The notes: generated by a model not told the origin, from the sequence alone. A stretch of DNA of 23,528 nt from CAYGFH01 sp964430295 (GCA_964430295.1 CAYSEV010000016.1:1-23528); one strand, 5' to 3'; positions 9,801 through 16,356 are shown, counted from the stretch's first letter. Made by a program: numbers and translations.

Positions 9801-10470
9801 GTACATATGCCAAACAAATACAACACAAGATAATACAATAAACAAGAAAAATAGTTGGGATATAAAACATTGGTATGGCTAGGAAATTAATGAATATGAG
9901 AAACAAAAGTGTTCGTTTAGACGGCGAAGCAAGATAACGGTAACAAGCAAGCAATAACCACGGAAATGCTGCAAACGCATGAGAAAACGATTCATAGGGC
10001 ACATAAAAATTTTGCATTGTCCCTAAATTGAGTATGCTAAAGATCGCAGCAACAGTGGCTGCAAGTTGGCTTGATAATTGATGTTTCGGTAAATGAACAC
10101 GGGTTACTAATTCATATATACCGATTGCTCCAATACATAATGCAAAAAAATGGTACACATATCGAAGTAAAGAGGGCTGAAGTAAAAAGGAGAGTAGAAA
10201 AAGTGCAATTTGTCTGAATATATCAGCCGCATGTGCATTGCCAGCACGAACACCCAATCCCTGGTATTGCTGCCAGGCACTAAAAAAAGAACGATCTATA
10301 ATATTGGTAGCAAAATCAAATTCAGGATGAAGATTATCCCATCCGGTAAGCCAAGTTCCTGGTGTGTAATTCTTCGCAAATAATACGGACACAAGAATAC
10401 ATAGTATAAGATGCGGCCAGTATACCGAGAGAAACCCGGAGTGACGATGCTCGGGATTATGTGTGTGCAT
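6850..10470 (-). CDS. GT-C-like multi-pass membrane glycosyltransferase, very large
   Basis: A 1206-residue protein. Residues 1 to about 455 contain some ten or more hydrophobic segments. The first extracytoplasmic loop holds GWDNLHPEFDF (43-53) and then a QGLGVRAGNAHAAD block (70-83). An acidic residue in this loop (D45 or E50) is the expected catalytic site of GT-C enzymes, which use polyprenyl-phosphate sugars. Residues about 456-1170 form an extracytoplasmic, beta-rich region, possibly carbohydrate-binding. One or two C-terminal membrane segments follow (about 1174-1200), ending in RMKMHA. The overall plan resembles large arabinofuranosyltransferase or YfhO-like proteins, but the substrate cannot be named. 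It overlaps the upstream GT gene by 14 bases, suggesting coupled translation and a joint role in surface glycan assembly. Confidence 0.7.
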   Translation of the reverse strand: MHTHNPEHRHSGFLSVYWPHLILCILVSVLFAKNYTPGTWLTGWDNLHPEFDFATNIIDRSFFSAWQQYQGLGVRAGNAHAADIFRQIALFLLSFLLQPSLLRYVYHFFALCIGAIGIYELVTRVHLPKHQLSSQLAATVAAIFSILNLGTMQNFYVPYESFSHAFAAFPWLLLACYRYLASPSKRTLLFLIFINFLAIPMFYIPTIFLVYCIILCCICLAYVLHTHSLKTVTILATVVLCVNAFWLLPFGAFILHGTSFVSSVKINKMFTQEAFLRNQKFGTVTDITMLRGFLFDTTDMANTKTGENEYMMKPWITYLHKQGISQMHIMVGLIALIGLCIGLFRKRPFSLASILIGIVVLIALCNDNPPTKPIFDLVTSLFPLLKQVFRFPFTKFIVPAIVIYASGIALSVEYILSVFLHKKIPRILFFIVFACGLMWINIPSFQGNFIYSKMRQTIPDEYMQVMKFFHTEPNGKIANFPQPSFWGWMAYSWGYRGSGFPWYGIQQPILDRAFDVWNTQNEQYYTDITRALYTEKTPEAIEKIFDLYNITYLWIDKTVILPHKPELLYVSELQTLVDTSVRFSKQFETPTQVVYRFDKEKIASAISVAEQVKPIIYPYATDRTTQISTDPIGNIQVKARIPSGTLLFPSIYSSDHPIPSTISKTDTTYDVMPLVPKIYNNGIPLSIPKESFIRITPPNFTGFVQLNDHLISEKSDAAFLLYPTNNLLITYPVKPNISESITEKIHAEPLKNCLQTARTNTIFGSVPDDHMFNMYGTQSHPCIYNQLSSFLRVSDIKTAIIQIHVVYKQSAQSVSKLCLTRDSETGCFFEYDLTGSNVNEEWKKADITVPIREYPLGNIWMKIELSADSNTEQQIMIRDASIDIWSKPNSTFQFSAPMPQKPVEIPVKSGTLTLLYPKDFPGTATLQATEFPNQKTNCFSLGNGSYDKTLQTDADGSFVRYSAFNSSSCDYTSFSNTLFTSGAIATFLTRTISGRPLKTCIKIDPPGFCLIEDILANKSAWNTSSFLLPPVIPNASSRYFIELDNYAVGKEIRVNDLASISFIPISYDWIRSIQMMPDSISAVSIDPAVSKAINSSYSNPTLYVIDIDSILRTNKNSTVVLSQSFDDGWIALTRSKSFPFLKQIGKHVLVNNWENGFTLRPEDFETTGDKGHQTIYLLFWPQLLEWIGFLLLPIPFLVAGRMKMHA

Positions 10471-11812
10471 AGGTAGTAGTACTACTACCTTCTAGTATGG
10501 CAAATTTCTTCGTATTCTCCAAGGATGCAGTATTGATAACAGCAGCAAACCTTTTTGCAATTTCCGGCCACACTCGTTGTGAGCGCAAATATGTACTAAG
10601 TTTCTTAAATTGAGCCACATTTCGTTTGGCGTATATTACTTTTTCCCAGAAATCATGTGTAGAGTGGCTAAATAACAATCTGTTTGCAGACAGCTTACTT
10701 TCTGCTATTGCTGTTTTGAAATCAGAATCCTTCAGATAGGGAGCCAATGTATGTGATAAAAGAAACGGTTTTTCAAAAGCAATCGCCATTGCCAATGGTC
10801 CGCTGGAACTCATAAGACTTCTATATGGAAGTACAGCTAAATCACAGGCTGCAAAATATAAAGGAATATCTGCATCTTCGACAAATCCTGTCATAGTAAT
10901 AGCAGGGGAATTCTTTGCCGTTGATTCAATCTTCTTCAAAAAAGTTTTATAGTGTGATGCTGTTTTGATATTTGGACTTGCACCGCCGGCAAGCAATAAT
11001 TTGATATGTTTTCGCTTACTGTGGGCGACAGTTTCCGTAATCCAGTCGCTACCTTTATACCAGGCAAGAAATCCGAAAGAAATCATGACAAAATCCTGTT
11101 GTTTGAATCCAAGAATGCGTCTTGCCTCTGTTTTACTGATCGTTTTTCGAATAGCGCCAAGACCATGTGGGATCACATGTATATCTTCACGTCCTGTTAT
11201 GGCGGTAAACCGTTTGGCAAAAATAGAACTATGTACAGTAATCGTATTACTCACGTACGAAGTCATTCTATAAAATCCACGAAGGAGCATGTTGTACACC
11301 ATTGGCATAAGTGATTGTTCATTCAAATTCAAATGGCCGGATAATGTTCGGATATCTTCTACTACTTGGTGCATGACAAGGTTGACTGATTTACCAAACA
11401 GTCGAAGGGCTGAAAGAAAAATTGGAAATAACCCTGTGGTAATTTTTCCTCCAAATTGATGAAATTCAAATTGTACGAGCGTATTTTTGACATTAGGGAA
11501 AATAAAAAGTGATGAGAGTATCTGTGCATATGCCATAGCATGTCCTTTATCCCAGACACGACAGATAAGCATATTTCCTTCTTTATACCATTCTTCTTTT
11601 CCATTTTTCTGTGCAAATACAATAACTCTCTGATTGCTTTTTGCTAATTCTTTTTTAAATGATCGGGCAAAGTGATCTGTATAGGAAGCCACCGCATCGA
11701 TTTCTTTAATCGAACGGTTTGTACGTTCCGGATAACTAGCAATGATGATGGTTGTATCCGCCCTGTTATATTCTTCTGCAAGGCGAAATTTTTGTTCTAA
11801 TTTCATGTGCAT
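10457..11812 (-). CDS. GT-B glycosyltransferase, family 1/4 type
   Basis: A 451-residue cytoplasmic enzyme. Motifs in order: HVIPHGLG (212-219) at the start of the C-terminal Rossmann domain; ISFGFLAWYKGSD (244-256); KLLLAGG (271-277); TGFVEDADIPLYFAACDLAVLPYRS (308-332), followed by SSSGPLAMAIAFEKPFL, the donor-sugar loop. This is the usual GT4-type layout (nucleotide sugar to acceptor, retaining). The canonical E-x7-E acidic pair near the end is not obvious: the first position reads S-S-G-P-L, so the nucleotide-sugar contacts may differ. The first ATG (11812) is used; a second ATG two codons later is equally possible. It is the first gene of the pair with the GT-C-like protein. Confidence 0.82.
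   Translation of the reverse strand: MHMKLEQKFRLAEEYNRADTTIIIASYPERTNRSIKEIDAVASYTDHFARSFKKELAKSNQRVIVFAQKNGKEEWYKEGNMLICRVWDKGHAMAYAQILSSLFIFPNVKNTLVQFEFHQFGGKITTGLFPIFLSALRLFGKSVNLVMHQVVEDIRTLSGHLNLNEQSLMPMVYNMLLRGFYRMTSYVSNTITVHSSIFAKRFTAITGREDIHVIPHGLGAIRKTISKTEARRILGFKQQDFVMISFGFLAWYKGSDWITETVAHSKRKHIKLLLAGGASPNIKTASHYKTFLKKIESTAKNSPAITMTGFVEDADIPLYFAACDLAVLPYRSLMSSSGPLAMAIAFEKPFLLSHTLAPYLKDSDFKTAIAESKLSANRLLFSHSTHDFWEKVIYAKRNVAQFKKLSTYLRSQRVWPEIAKRFAAVINTASLENTKKFAILEGSSTTTYAHT
10471..10490. promoter_or_regulatory. Perfect 20-base palindrome abutting the GT-C start codon
   Basis: AGGTAGTAGTACTACTACCT is its own reverse complement and ends directly before the ATG at 10470. It also codes for the SSTTT stretch near the C terminus of the glycosyltransferase. 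In mRNA it could fold over the initiation region, or it could be a protein-binding site. Confidence 0.6.
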
Positions 11813-11814
11813 TT

Positions 11815-12045
11815 CGAATACCCAAATAGAAATACTTCGGTATTCGTCTTAGTCAACAATTGTTTGTATAACAAGCTCCTGCCGTAGCTTATTAGACAAT
11901 TGCTGACTAGGAACAACACAGCATTTCTAAACATCTTTCCTTACGGATAAAGATTCCTTTTGAGGGAACCAAGATGTTGTCGAGAATGCTGTGCTGCACA
12001 GTAATGTTGATGGGTCTCCGCGTAAAGCAGAGCGGAGGACCCATC
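11815..12045. repeat. Cluster of four hairpins between the lipoprotein and glycosyltransferase genes
   Basis: The 279-base gap 11813-12091 holds no gene. It is almost filled by inverted repeats. (1) 11815-11846: CGAATACC/GGTATTCG, just upstream of the GT start. (2) 11850-11909: arms TAGTCAACAATTGT and ACAATTGCTGACTA with a further AAGCT/AGCTT inner stem. (3) 11917-11993: CACAGCATT...AAGATGTT...AATGCTGTG with two small inner hairpins. (4) 12009-12045: GATGGGTCTCCGC/GCGGAGGACCCATC, a likely end signal for the lipoprotein gene, though without a clear T-tract. A TTGACT at 11855-11860 (minus strand, within hairpin 2) might serve the GT gene, but no good -10 follows. Confidence 0.6.
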
Positions 12046-12091
12046 GTGTTGGGTTGAACGGGCGGGGCACGCATGGCGCGCCTCTATTGGA

Positions 12092-12787
12092 TTACTTCGC
12101 CGAAGATTCAGCAGTCTGCCAGAGTTGCTGAACCCAAGGGTCTGTAGGGGAAAGCCCGACATACGTCACCAAGCCAGGATTTTTCACTTGCCAGTCGCCA
12201 GCCATATCGGCAGCGAGCATGTGTCCATTCCAGCCGAAGGGGACGTAGTGGAGCGTGCCCACGAAGTGCGTCTCGCCGTTAGCCTGGTCCCAGGTCAAGC
12301 GGAACCATTCGCGCGGGTGAAGAGCGTAGAAGCCAGAAACGATGGTGTCGTCCTTGGTCTTGAGAGACCATTCAAGGATGATGACACAGTTCTCGTCGGC
12401 GCTTCCTACTTCTTCATTGAGAGCGACTTCATCCAATTCCTTGCGCGTACAGCCAGGGTCATTCGTGCCGCCCCACTCGTTGAGGTCGAATCCCGAAAGC
12501 GTAGTAACGAAACGTCCGTCTTCGTTCACAGTGTGAGCCGTGGAGAAGGGAGGAGTTCCTGCTTTCACCGTCTGGTGATTCGTGGCGGCGGGCTGTTCAG
12601 CGGTCACGTCATCGGCGGGGGTCGAGACAGCGGGCTGTTCTTCGGTGGTCACATCAACGACGGTGACTTGGGTGGTATCCCAGAGCCAACCGTTCGGACC
12701 GACTACCGGTCGAACAGGGCGGCATGCGCCAGCGACGAAAAGAAACACAATCGCCGCGGCAAGGAGTTTAGAACGAGGATTGGACAT
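12092..12787 (-). CDS. Lipoprotein, unknown function
   Basis: A 231-residue secreted lipoprotein. Residues 1-22 are a signal peptide: basic MSNPRSK, hydrophobic core, then VAGAC with Cys22 as the lipidated residue. A low-complexity linker rich in Thr, Pro, Ala and Glu follows (about 35-75). The rest is an extracytoplasmic domain with a possible disulfide (DPGCTRKE and DENCVIILEW) and many Trp residues. A perfect GGAGGT lies 5 bases before the ATG, unlike the apparently leaderless genes elsewhere in the window. The coding sequence is clearly more GC-rich than the glycosyltransferase genes. Upstream lies a long structured leader with the shared boxA-like motif. The style recalls Chloroflexota lipoproteins, which could mean transfer. 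Function unknown. Confidence 0.75.
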   Translation of the reverse strand: MSNPRSKLLAAAIVFLFVAGACRPVRPVVGPNGWLWDTTQVTVVDVTTEEQPAVSTPADDVTAEQPAATNHQTVKAGTPPFSTAHTVNEDGRFVTTLSGFDLNEWGGTNDPGCTRKELDEVALNEEVGSADENCVIILEWSLKTKDDTIVSGFYALHPREWFRLTWDQANGETHFVGTLHYVPFGWNGHMLAADMAGDWQVKNPGLVTYVGLSPTDPWVQQLWQTAESSAK

Positions 12788-13030
12788 GGTTTACCTCCAG
12801 TGGTAAAAAAGTTGTTTCATACCGTAGTATGGCCTGTTAAGGTTGGCAACCTACTGAGTTTGGACAACAAATTTTCCTCAAAATTTGTGCAGCGATATGA
12901 GCTTAATAATGAGGTATGTTAAGCCCATGTTGCCACACAAATCTGAGGTAAGGAGATTCATCATGAATCCTCATCTCTCGTTCTTTATTTAACCCAACAA
13001 TTATTAATGTGCTATTAGAAAGTGATAGAG
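12788..13030 (-). promoter_or_regulatory. Structured leader L1 of the lipoprotein gene with boxB-boxA-like element
   Basis: RNA sense (minus): a small hairpin CTAT...ATAG (13012-13028) runs straight into GCACATTAATAA (13001-13012), the motif shared with five other leaders here. Downstream is a near-palindrome GATTCATCATGAATC (about 12955-12969). A three-way-junction candidate follows: outer stem 12845-12850/12929-12934 (GGCAAC/GTTGCC), inner hairpins 12867-12888 (ACAAATTTT/AAAATTTGT, perfect, 4-base loop) and GCTTAA/TTAAGC (12901-12924). Last is CATAC/GTATG just before the strong GGAGGT. No clear promoter was recognised upstream. Confidence 0.55.
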
Positions 13031-13211
13031 ACGGATATTTGCGTCAGTCGGAGATAAATCTCCTCAGACACAACTGGTCTACTACCAATTCCTCACCTGT
13101 TGTTTTTCTCTTCGCTTTACTCAAGAGAATCCTGAGCTTGTCGAAGGATCGACACCAGGAGCAGGGAATTAATAGAATATTAATTTCTAACTTCTGATGT
13201 AAAACAACAAT
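13031..13211. other. Rest of the 12788-13307 gene-free region
   Basis: Contains a perfect GGAGAT/ATCTCC hairpin near 13051-13064 and the string CCTGAGCTTGTCGAAGG (13131-13147), a word I recall as a scattered repeat in many bacterial genomes. A 62-codon plus-strand ORF here lacks a ribosome site and coding character. Confidence 0.4.
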
Positions 13212-13284
13212 CCACCACCCGAGAGAAACACAAAAACAAATTCGCCAAAAGATCGGCGGATCGTAGTGTCCTCAAGGGTGGTGG
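13212..13284 (-). terminator. Nested hairpin/terminator after the 190-residue membrane gene
   Basis: Outer arms CCACCACCC (13212-13220) and GGGTGGTGG (13276-13284) enclose an inner hairpin CGCC/GGCG (13243-13258). On the minus strand the inner hairpin is followed by AATTTGTTTTTG, an intrinsic-terminator-like T-rich run. Confidence 0.55.
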
Positions 13285-13307
13285 TGCTGTTTCGGTGTTG
13301 TCGTCGC

Positions 13308-13880
13308 TTAATGAGCGCTGGGCTTGCGTTCGCGGATGGCATTCACGATGGCTTTAATGCCGTAGTAGAGCAGAATAGGCGCGGTGATGATGACCAATGG
13401 TCCGCAGATACCCGTAATGAGCAGGCATCCGAACAGAATCTTCATGGTTTTCACCTTTTCACGGTCATCTGCTTCTTTGCGTGCGCGGGCATCATTGCTG
13501 ATGAAAAGCGAAAAGAATGCTTTCATCAAAGCCTTGAAGCCTTGAAGCACGAGCCAGAGAATGAACGCGACGGGAATGCCAACGATAAGGCTGACCACCG
13601 CTAATGGAATGCTGAACCAGCCCGTGCCCATAATGAGCGCGGCAATCAGCACAGCCACAGGAGTGGAGACCAGGCATCCCGTTCCGAGAACGAGCCAGAA
13701 CAAGCGCCAGGTGAAATGCCACAAAACGCGGACGACATTCCAGATGAAGCGGAAGGGAGCAGTGATACAGCCAGTCAAGCCGTTCTTGGCGTGTTCCAAA
13801 GCGTCATTCCACTTTTCGACGATGCCTTGCTTGAGTTCATCAAGCCAGGTTTGGATGGGGGTATTGCTGTTTGTTTGCAT
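13308..13880 (-). CDS. Small multi-pass membrane protein, unknown
   Basis: A 190-residue protein. Residues 1-40 are an amphipathic, charged N terminus. Hydrophobic stretches at about 44-70, 71-88, 90-112 and 147-180 give four or so membrane segments, with a charged loop (SNDARARKEADDREKVK, 128-144) between the last two. No catalytic motif is seen. The ATG at 13880 is preferred over an upstream in-frame ATG at 13949 because AAGGAAA lies 6-8 bases before it. Composition is GC-rich like the neighbouring lipoproteins. Long structured leader L2 precedes it. It may be an envelope or secretion-accessory protein, but there is no direct evidence. Confidence 0.7.
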   Translation of the reverse strand: MQTNSNTPIQTWLDELKQGIVEKWNDALEHAKNGLTGCITAPFRFIWNVVRVLWHFTWRLFWLVLGTGCLVSTPVAVLIAALIMGTGWFSIPLAVVSLIVGIPVAFILWLVLQGFKALMKAFFSLFISNDARARKEADDREKVKTMKILFGCLLITGICGPLVIITAPILLYYGIKAIVNAIRERKPSAH

Positions 13881-14142
13881 GAGATTTTCCTTTCTGTTAG
13901 CAAACTGAAAAAAGATGGGTGAGATGGACGTACGGACAAAACTACACAAGTGGGATAATCCCCCTTAGTAGACACCCGATCAGAAACATTCCGATCGCGT
14001 TTCTACCAAGGAGGTCCACATAACCATAATCCAAAAGCCTATCTGTTTTCACAATCCCTCAATTTACCGAAACAACGTATTGTAATGTGCTACCAAGTAA
14101 TTGTTCGTATCCTCTGCAATAGAGGGCGACCAATCATCTTGG
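13881..14142 (-). promoter_or_regulatory. Structured leader L2 of the membrane-protein gene with boxB-boxA-like element
   Basis: RNA sense (minus): an imperfect three-part hairpin (14093-14142; stems CCAAG/CTTGG, AATTG/CAAT, CCTCT/AGAGG) is followed two bases later by GCACATTACAATACG (motif core 14078-14090). Further on are AGAAAC/GTTTCT (13982-14004), a near-palindrome GGGATAATCCC (13952-13962), and the Shine-Dalgarno before 13880. No clear promoter was identified; TTGTGA-17-GATTAT occurs inside the leader near 14020-14050. Confidence 0.5.
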
Positions 14143-14156
14143 CCTGGTACCTTGCG

Positions 14157-14371
14157 ATATCAGGAAAGAAGTTTGGATTAGTCCGAACTTCTTCTCTGAA
14201 ATCGGTCATCCCGATGTACATCGGGATAGTTCTTACTAAGCTCATTCATATGAATGAATTCGCTAAAGTAATCACTAAAAAACCGGCTCCTTTCGGCTGC
14301 CGGTTCAAATTACTGTCTCTTTCTTGCCAGTGACTCGCAGTCACTGGCTGTTATATTGGCCGGCAGGCCGA
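14157..14371. repeat. Palindrome array downstream of the LPxTG-like gene
   Basis: Successive palindromes in about 215 bases. 14157-14204 is a 48-base compound hairpin (GAT.TCAG...AGAAGTT.GGA / TCC.AACTTCT...CTGA.ATC). 14208-14227 is a perfect palindrome, ATCCCGATGTACATCGGGAT. 14243-14256 is a perfect CATTCATATGAATG. 14281-14305 is a terminator (listed separately). 14326-14348 is a perfect 10-bp stem with CGC loop (GCCAGTGACT/AGTCACTGGC). Near 14356-14370 there is a short GGCC/GGCC hairpin. No gene lies in this stretch. Confidence 0.6.
14275..14305 (-). terminator. Intrinsic terminator of the LPxTG-like surface protein gene
   Basis: On the minus strand, a hairpin AACCGGC/GCCGGTT (14281-14305) is followed by a run of T (TTTTTTAGTG). 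This is the clearest rho-independent terminator in the window and serves the gene ending at 14449. Confidence 0.75.
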
Positions 14372-14448
14372 TTACACCTATTTACTTGTTAATAAATGCC
14401 CAATTCCCAAACCCTTTACGAACTTAGAACTTCCCGAACTTAGAACTG

Positions 14449-15096
14449 TTATGCTCTTTTCTTTCCTTTGAGTAATGCAAATCCTCCGAGTGCAACTCCT
14501 GCAAATGGGAGAAGCATGGCATAATCTTCAAATCCGGCTACTGGCAAATTTGTGACAGTAACTGTGCCGTTTTGCAAACAAGCCTGTGCACTGTCGGTAT
14601 CAAATCTGTTGAGTGATCTCACTTCTGCGACGTTTACGACACAGAAGAGTGATTTTCCACTTGGAAACTGGTTAGCATTTACAACTTTTGCTACCAAGTC
14701 TACTGTTCTGGTTTCTCCTGCAATCAGGTTTTCCATTTTGAATTCAAGGACGCGTGTGTCTTTGTTATATGTTCCAGGACCTGAAACAAATTCCATATAC
14801 GGAGGCAAGATATCTTTGATATTTGCCTGAAATGTTTCTCCTGAACCGTTTTTGACGATCAGGCGATAAGACACTTCATTTCCCGGTGTAAAGGTCGGAT
14901 CTGTTGTGGTCAAATTGTCTACATAAGTTTTTGTTACAGGATTATAAACCTGTTTGTTGATAGTCAAATCAGATGGGGTACAGTTTGTTGACCCACCGTA
15001 CTGAGTTGTACACATATCAGCGTGTACCATAGGTGCAAACATAAGTGCTGAAGAGACTATTCCGGCTAGAGCTAATTTGATTGTGTTTTGTTTCAT
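14449..15096 (-). CDS. Secreted DUF11-like surface protein with LPVAG sorting signal
   Basis: A 215-residue exported protein. The signal peptide is residues 1-26 (MKQNTIKLAL..., cleavage after MVHA). The body (about 35-170) has the pattern of a DUF11 / conserved-repeat beta-sandwich: SYRLIVKNGSGETF, IKDILPPYMEFVSG, GETRTVDLVAKV. The C terminus is a full cell-wall sorting signal: LPVAG at 184-188, a hydrophobic segment, and a KGKKRA tail. Ala replaces the usual Thr of LPxTG. The sortase at 18893-19735 is the obvious anchoring partner. The ATG at 15096 is chosen over 15141 because AAAGGA is correctly spaced and the promoter leaves about a 29-base 5' UTR. It ends in an intrinsic terminator, so it is a single-gene unit. 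Confidence 0.85.
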   Translation of the reverse strand: MKQNTIKLALAGIVSSALMFAPMVHADMCTTQYGGSTNCTPSDLTINKQVYNPVTKTYVDNLTTTDPTFTPGNEVSYRLIVKNGSGETFQANIKDILPPYMEFVSGPGTYNKDTRVLEFKMENLIAGETRTVDLVAKVVNANQFPSGKSLFCVVNVAEVRSLNRFDTDSAQACLQNGTVTVTNLPVAGFEDYAMLLPFAGVALGGFALLKGKKRA

Positions 15097-15131
15097 ACGA
15101 TCCTTTCGGTTATAGACTGTTATAGAATGAT

Positions 15132-15160
15132 ACTGTATCACATAATATGCACTTTGTCAA
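15132..15160 (-). promoter_or_regulatory. Promoter of the surface-protein gene
   Basis: Minus strand: TTGACA (15155-15160), 17-base spacer, TACAGT (15132-15137). The consensus -35 suggests strong expression. The leader is short and lacks the boxA-like motif. Confidence 0.75.
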
Positions 15161-15213
15161 GTATTATGGGATATGTGATTTTCTCAGATGACAACGTATT
15201 GTCAGCTGGGGAA

Positions 15214-15268
15214 ATCAGGCGCGTCATGGTGGGTATAGTTACATATCCACGTGTGCGTGGCGCCTGAT
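15214..15268 (-). terminator. Compound hairpin after the three-gene small-membrane-protein operon
   Basis: Outer arms ATCAGGCGC (15214-15222) and GCGCCTGAT (15260-15268) are perfect; an inner stem GTGGGTAT/ATATCCAC lies between them. It follows the stop at 15282. The minus-strand downstream sequence TTTCCCC is only weakly T-rich. Confidence 0.5.
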
Positions 15269-15281
15269 CCGTATTCGATTA

Positions 15282-15524
15282 TTATTTACCCTCCTGTTCT
15301 TTTCGAGCCTGTTCGCGCCGATCTTCACGATCCGCCATTCGCTTAAGCCCTGCACTGGCTCCGATGATGAAAATCGCCCACAAGATAATGGCGGCGCCTC
15401 CACCAATGGCGTACATGGCTATGATGATGGTACCGACCACAGCCGGGAACCCGAAAACGAGCCCGATTCCTCCGAGGATGATGAGTGCAATCACCCAGGG
15501 ACCGTACTTTTTTACTTTTGTCAT
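15282..15524 (-). CDS. Small two-segment membrane protein (80 aa)
   Basis: Residues 9-32 and 36-60 are hydrophobic and rich in Gly and Ile; the C terminus (61-80) is highly charged (RMADREDRREQARKEQEGK), probably cytoplasmic. GGAGGAG lies 3-9 bases before the ATG, a strong ribosome site. It is the third gene of an operon of tiny membrane proteins read from the promoter at 16200-16228. Not assigned to a family; it could be a holin-like or scaffold protein, but nothing in the sequence proves that. Confidence 0.65.
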   Translation of the reverse strand: MTKVKKYGPWVIALIILGGIGLVFGFPAVVGTIIIAMYAIGGGAAIILWAIFIIGASAGLKRMADREDRREQARKEQEGK

Positions 15525-15579
15525 GTCTCCTCCACGAGACTGATAAAATCACCTGAAATGTCTCCAGGCGAAGTCCGCG

Positions 15580-15903
15580 TTATTCTTCCTTTTTCTTCGT
15601 TGTTCTTTTCTTCCGTTCCTTCTTTTTCTCCTTTCCTGGTTCAGGCTTAACAACTGTCGCTTCATCTTTCTGGCGCTTTCGGTTCCAAAGAACGAACCAG
15701 ATAATCGCAAACGGTGATGCAGCGAGCATGAGGCAGTTGAACGATAAGAGTACCGCAGGATTTGTGATCACGATGACCACCACAGCTATACCGATTAAGC
15801 CGAATAGCACGTAGTACCCCCATGTGTGTTCATCGAACCAAGCCTTCACTTCTTCGTACGTCTCTTTCACCAAATCTATGAAAATTTGAATTTCTTCTGG
15901 CAT
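15580..15903 (-). CDS. Small membrane protein with Lys-rich tail (107 aa)
   Basis: Residues 1-27 are acidic and amphipathic (MPEEIQIFIDLVKETYEE). Two membrane segments follow (about 29-50 and 52-73). Then comes a long basic tail, residues 74-107, ending in repeated Lys/Glu (EKKKERKKRTTKKKEE), which may bind nucleic acid or acidic polymers. Its AAGGAG ribosome site overlaps the stop codon of the 40-residue gene upstream, so translation is coupled. Unknown family. Confidence 0.65.
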   Translation of the reverse strand: MPEEIQIFIDLVKETYEEVKAWFDEHTWGYYVLFGLIGIAVVVIVITNPAVLLSFNCLMLAASPFAIIWFVLWNRKRQKDEATVVKPEPGKEKKKERKKRTTKKKEE

Positions 15904-15912
15904 GATGTCTCC

Positions 15913-16035
15913 TTATTTTCTTCGTGTGAGAAAATAAAATGTGAATTGCATGATTATCAAGCGAATAAACGCTATGATCATCTGCATCATTGGATCCAAT
16001 TTTTGAATCCAGTCAGGGGGAATTACAATGAACAT
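15913..16035 (-). CDS. 40-residue membrane peptide
   Basis: MFIVIPPDWIQKLDPMMQMI begins a short protein with one hydrophobic helix (about 15-37) and a basic TRRK end. The start at 16035 is chosen over a longer open frame to 16179 because AAGGA lies 7 bases upstream and the structured leader ends just before it. The stop TAA is part of the next gene's Shine-Dalgarno. First gene of the 16035-15282 operon. It resembles small regulatory or toxin-like membrane peptides only in size. Confidence 0.55.
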   Translation of the reverse strand: MFIVIPPDWIQKLDPMMQMIIAFIRLIIMQFTFYFLTRRK

Positions 16036-16199
16036 ATCACCATCCTTACTATTTTTTGTGTGCAAATCCGAGGTTATAAAACCTAAAATTTGCACACAAA
16101 ATTTGGAGTAAGGGGGGAAATAACCGAATATGGTAAAGTGCAATAGCTTATATGCTATAGGAGTCGCAATAGACGCCAAAGCAAAAGTAAGCTTTGCGA
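16036..16199 (-). promoter_or_regulatory. Structured leader L3 of the small-membrane-protein operon with boxB-boxA-like element
   Basis: Transcript start is expected near 16193. In RNA order: GCAAAGC/GCTTTG hairpin (16177-16197); ATAGC/GCTAT hairpin (16143-16158); immediately TGCACTTTACCATATTCGG (core 16129-16142). Then comes a large hairpin with perfect 13-bp outer arms, TTTGTGTGCAAAT (16055-16067) and ATTTGCACACAAA (16088-16100), and inner AGGTT/AACCT. The ribosome site AAGGA follows the last hairpin directly. Confidence 0.62.
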
Positions 16200-16228
16200 A
16201 TTATAGGATAAATTATCCCAGCAGTCAA
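16200..16228 (-). promoter_or_regulatory. Consensus promoter of the small-membrane-protein operon
   Basis: Minus strand: TTGACT (16223-16228), 17 bases, TATAAT (16200-16205). The spacer contains the near-palindrome GGATAATTTATCC, a possible operator. The leader is about 157 bases. Confidence 0.78.
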
Positions 16229-16250
16229 ACGTAATTGGCTACTCGGATAA

Positions 16251-16356
16251 TCACCGGTCACACAAACATTTCTTTTTCGCAAATAAAGCCGCGAAGCTAA
16301 AATGAATGCAGACCGGTGAGTAACGGATATCGAACTTCAGCCAACAAACGGCTGAA
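16251..16356 (-). terminator. Hairpins after the 251-residue lipoprotein gene
   Basis: Hairpin TTCAGCC/GGCTGAA (16336-16356) follows the stop at 16367. A larger hairpin has 9-bp arms TCACCGGTC (16251-16259) and GACCGGTGA (16311-16319), with an inner TTCGC/GCGAA. Neither has a good T-tract on the minus strand. They fill the space up to the next promoter. Confidence 0.45.

Noticed and set aside
12125..12922. Long plus-strand open frame (265 codons) across the lipoprotein gene
   Set aside because: It lies opposite a minus-strand gene with a perfect GGAGGT, a lipobox and normal composition; the plus frame has no ribosome site and reads as a shadow of GC-rich coding DNA.
12963..12992. Plus-strand 9-codon ORF (MNPHLSFFI) after a good AAGGAG
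   Set aside because: It sits inside the near-palindrome GATTCATCATGAATC of the minus-strand leader L1, so both ribosome site and ATG are probably by-products of the palindrome.
13009..13197. 62-codon plus-strand ORF in the 12788-13307 gap
   Set aside because: No ribosome site, no coding-like composition, and it contains the scattered repeat word CCTGAGCTTGTCGAAGG.
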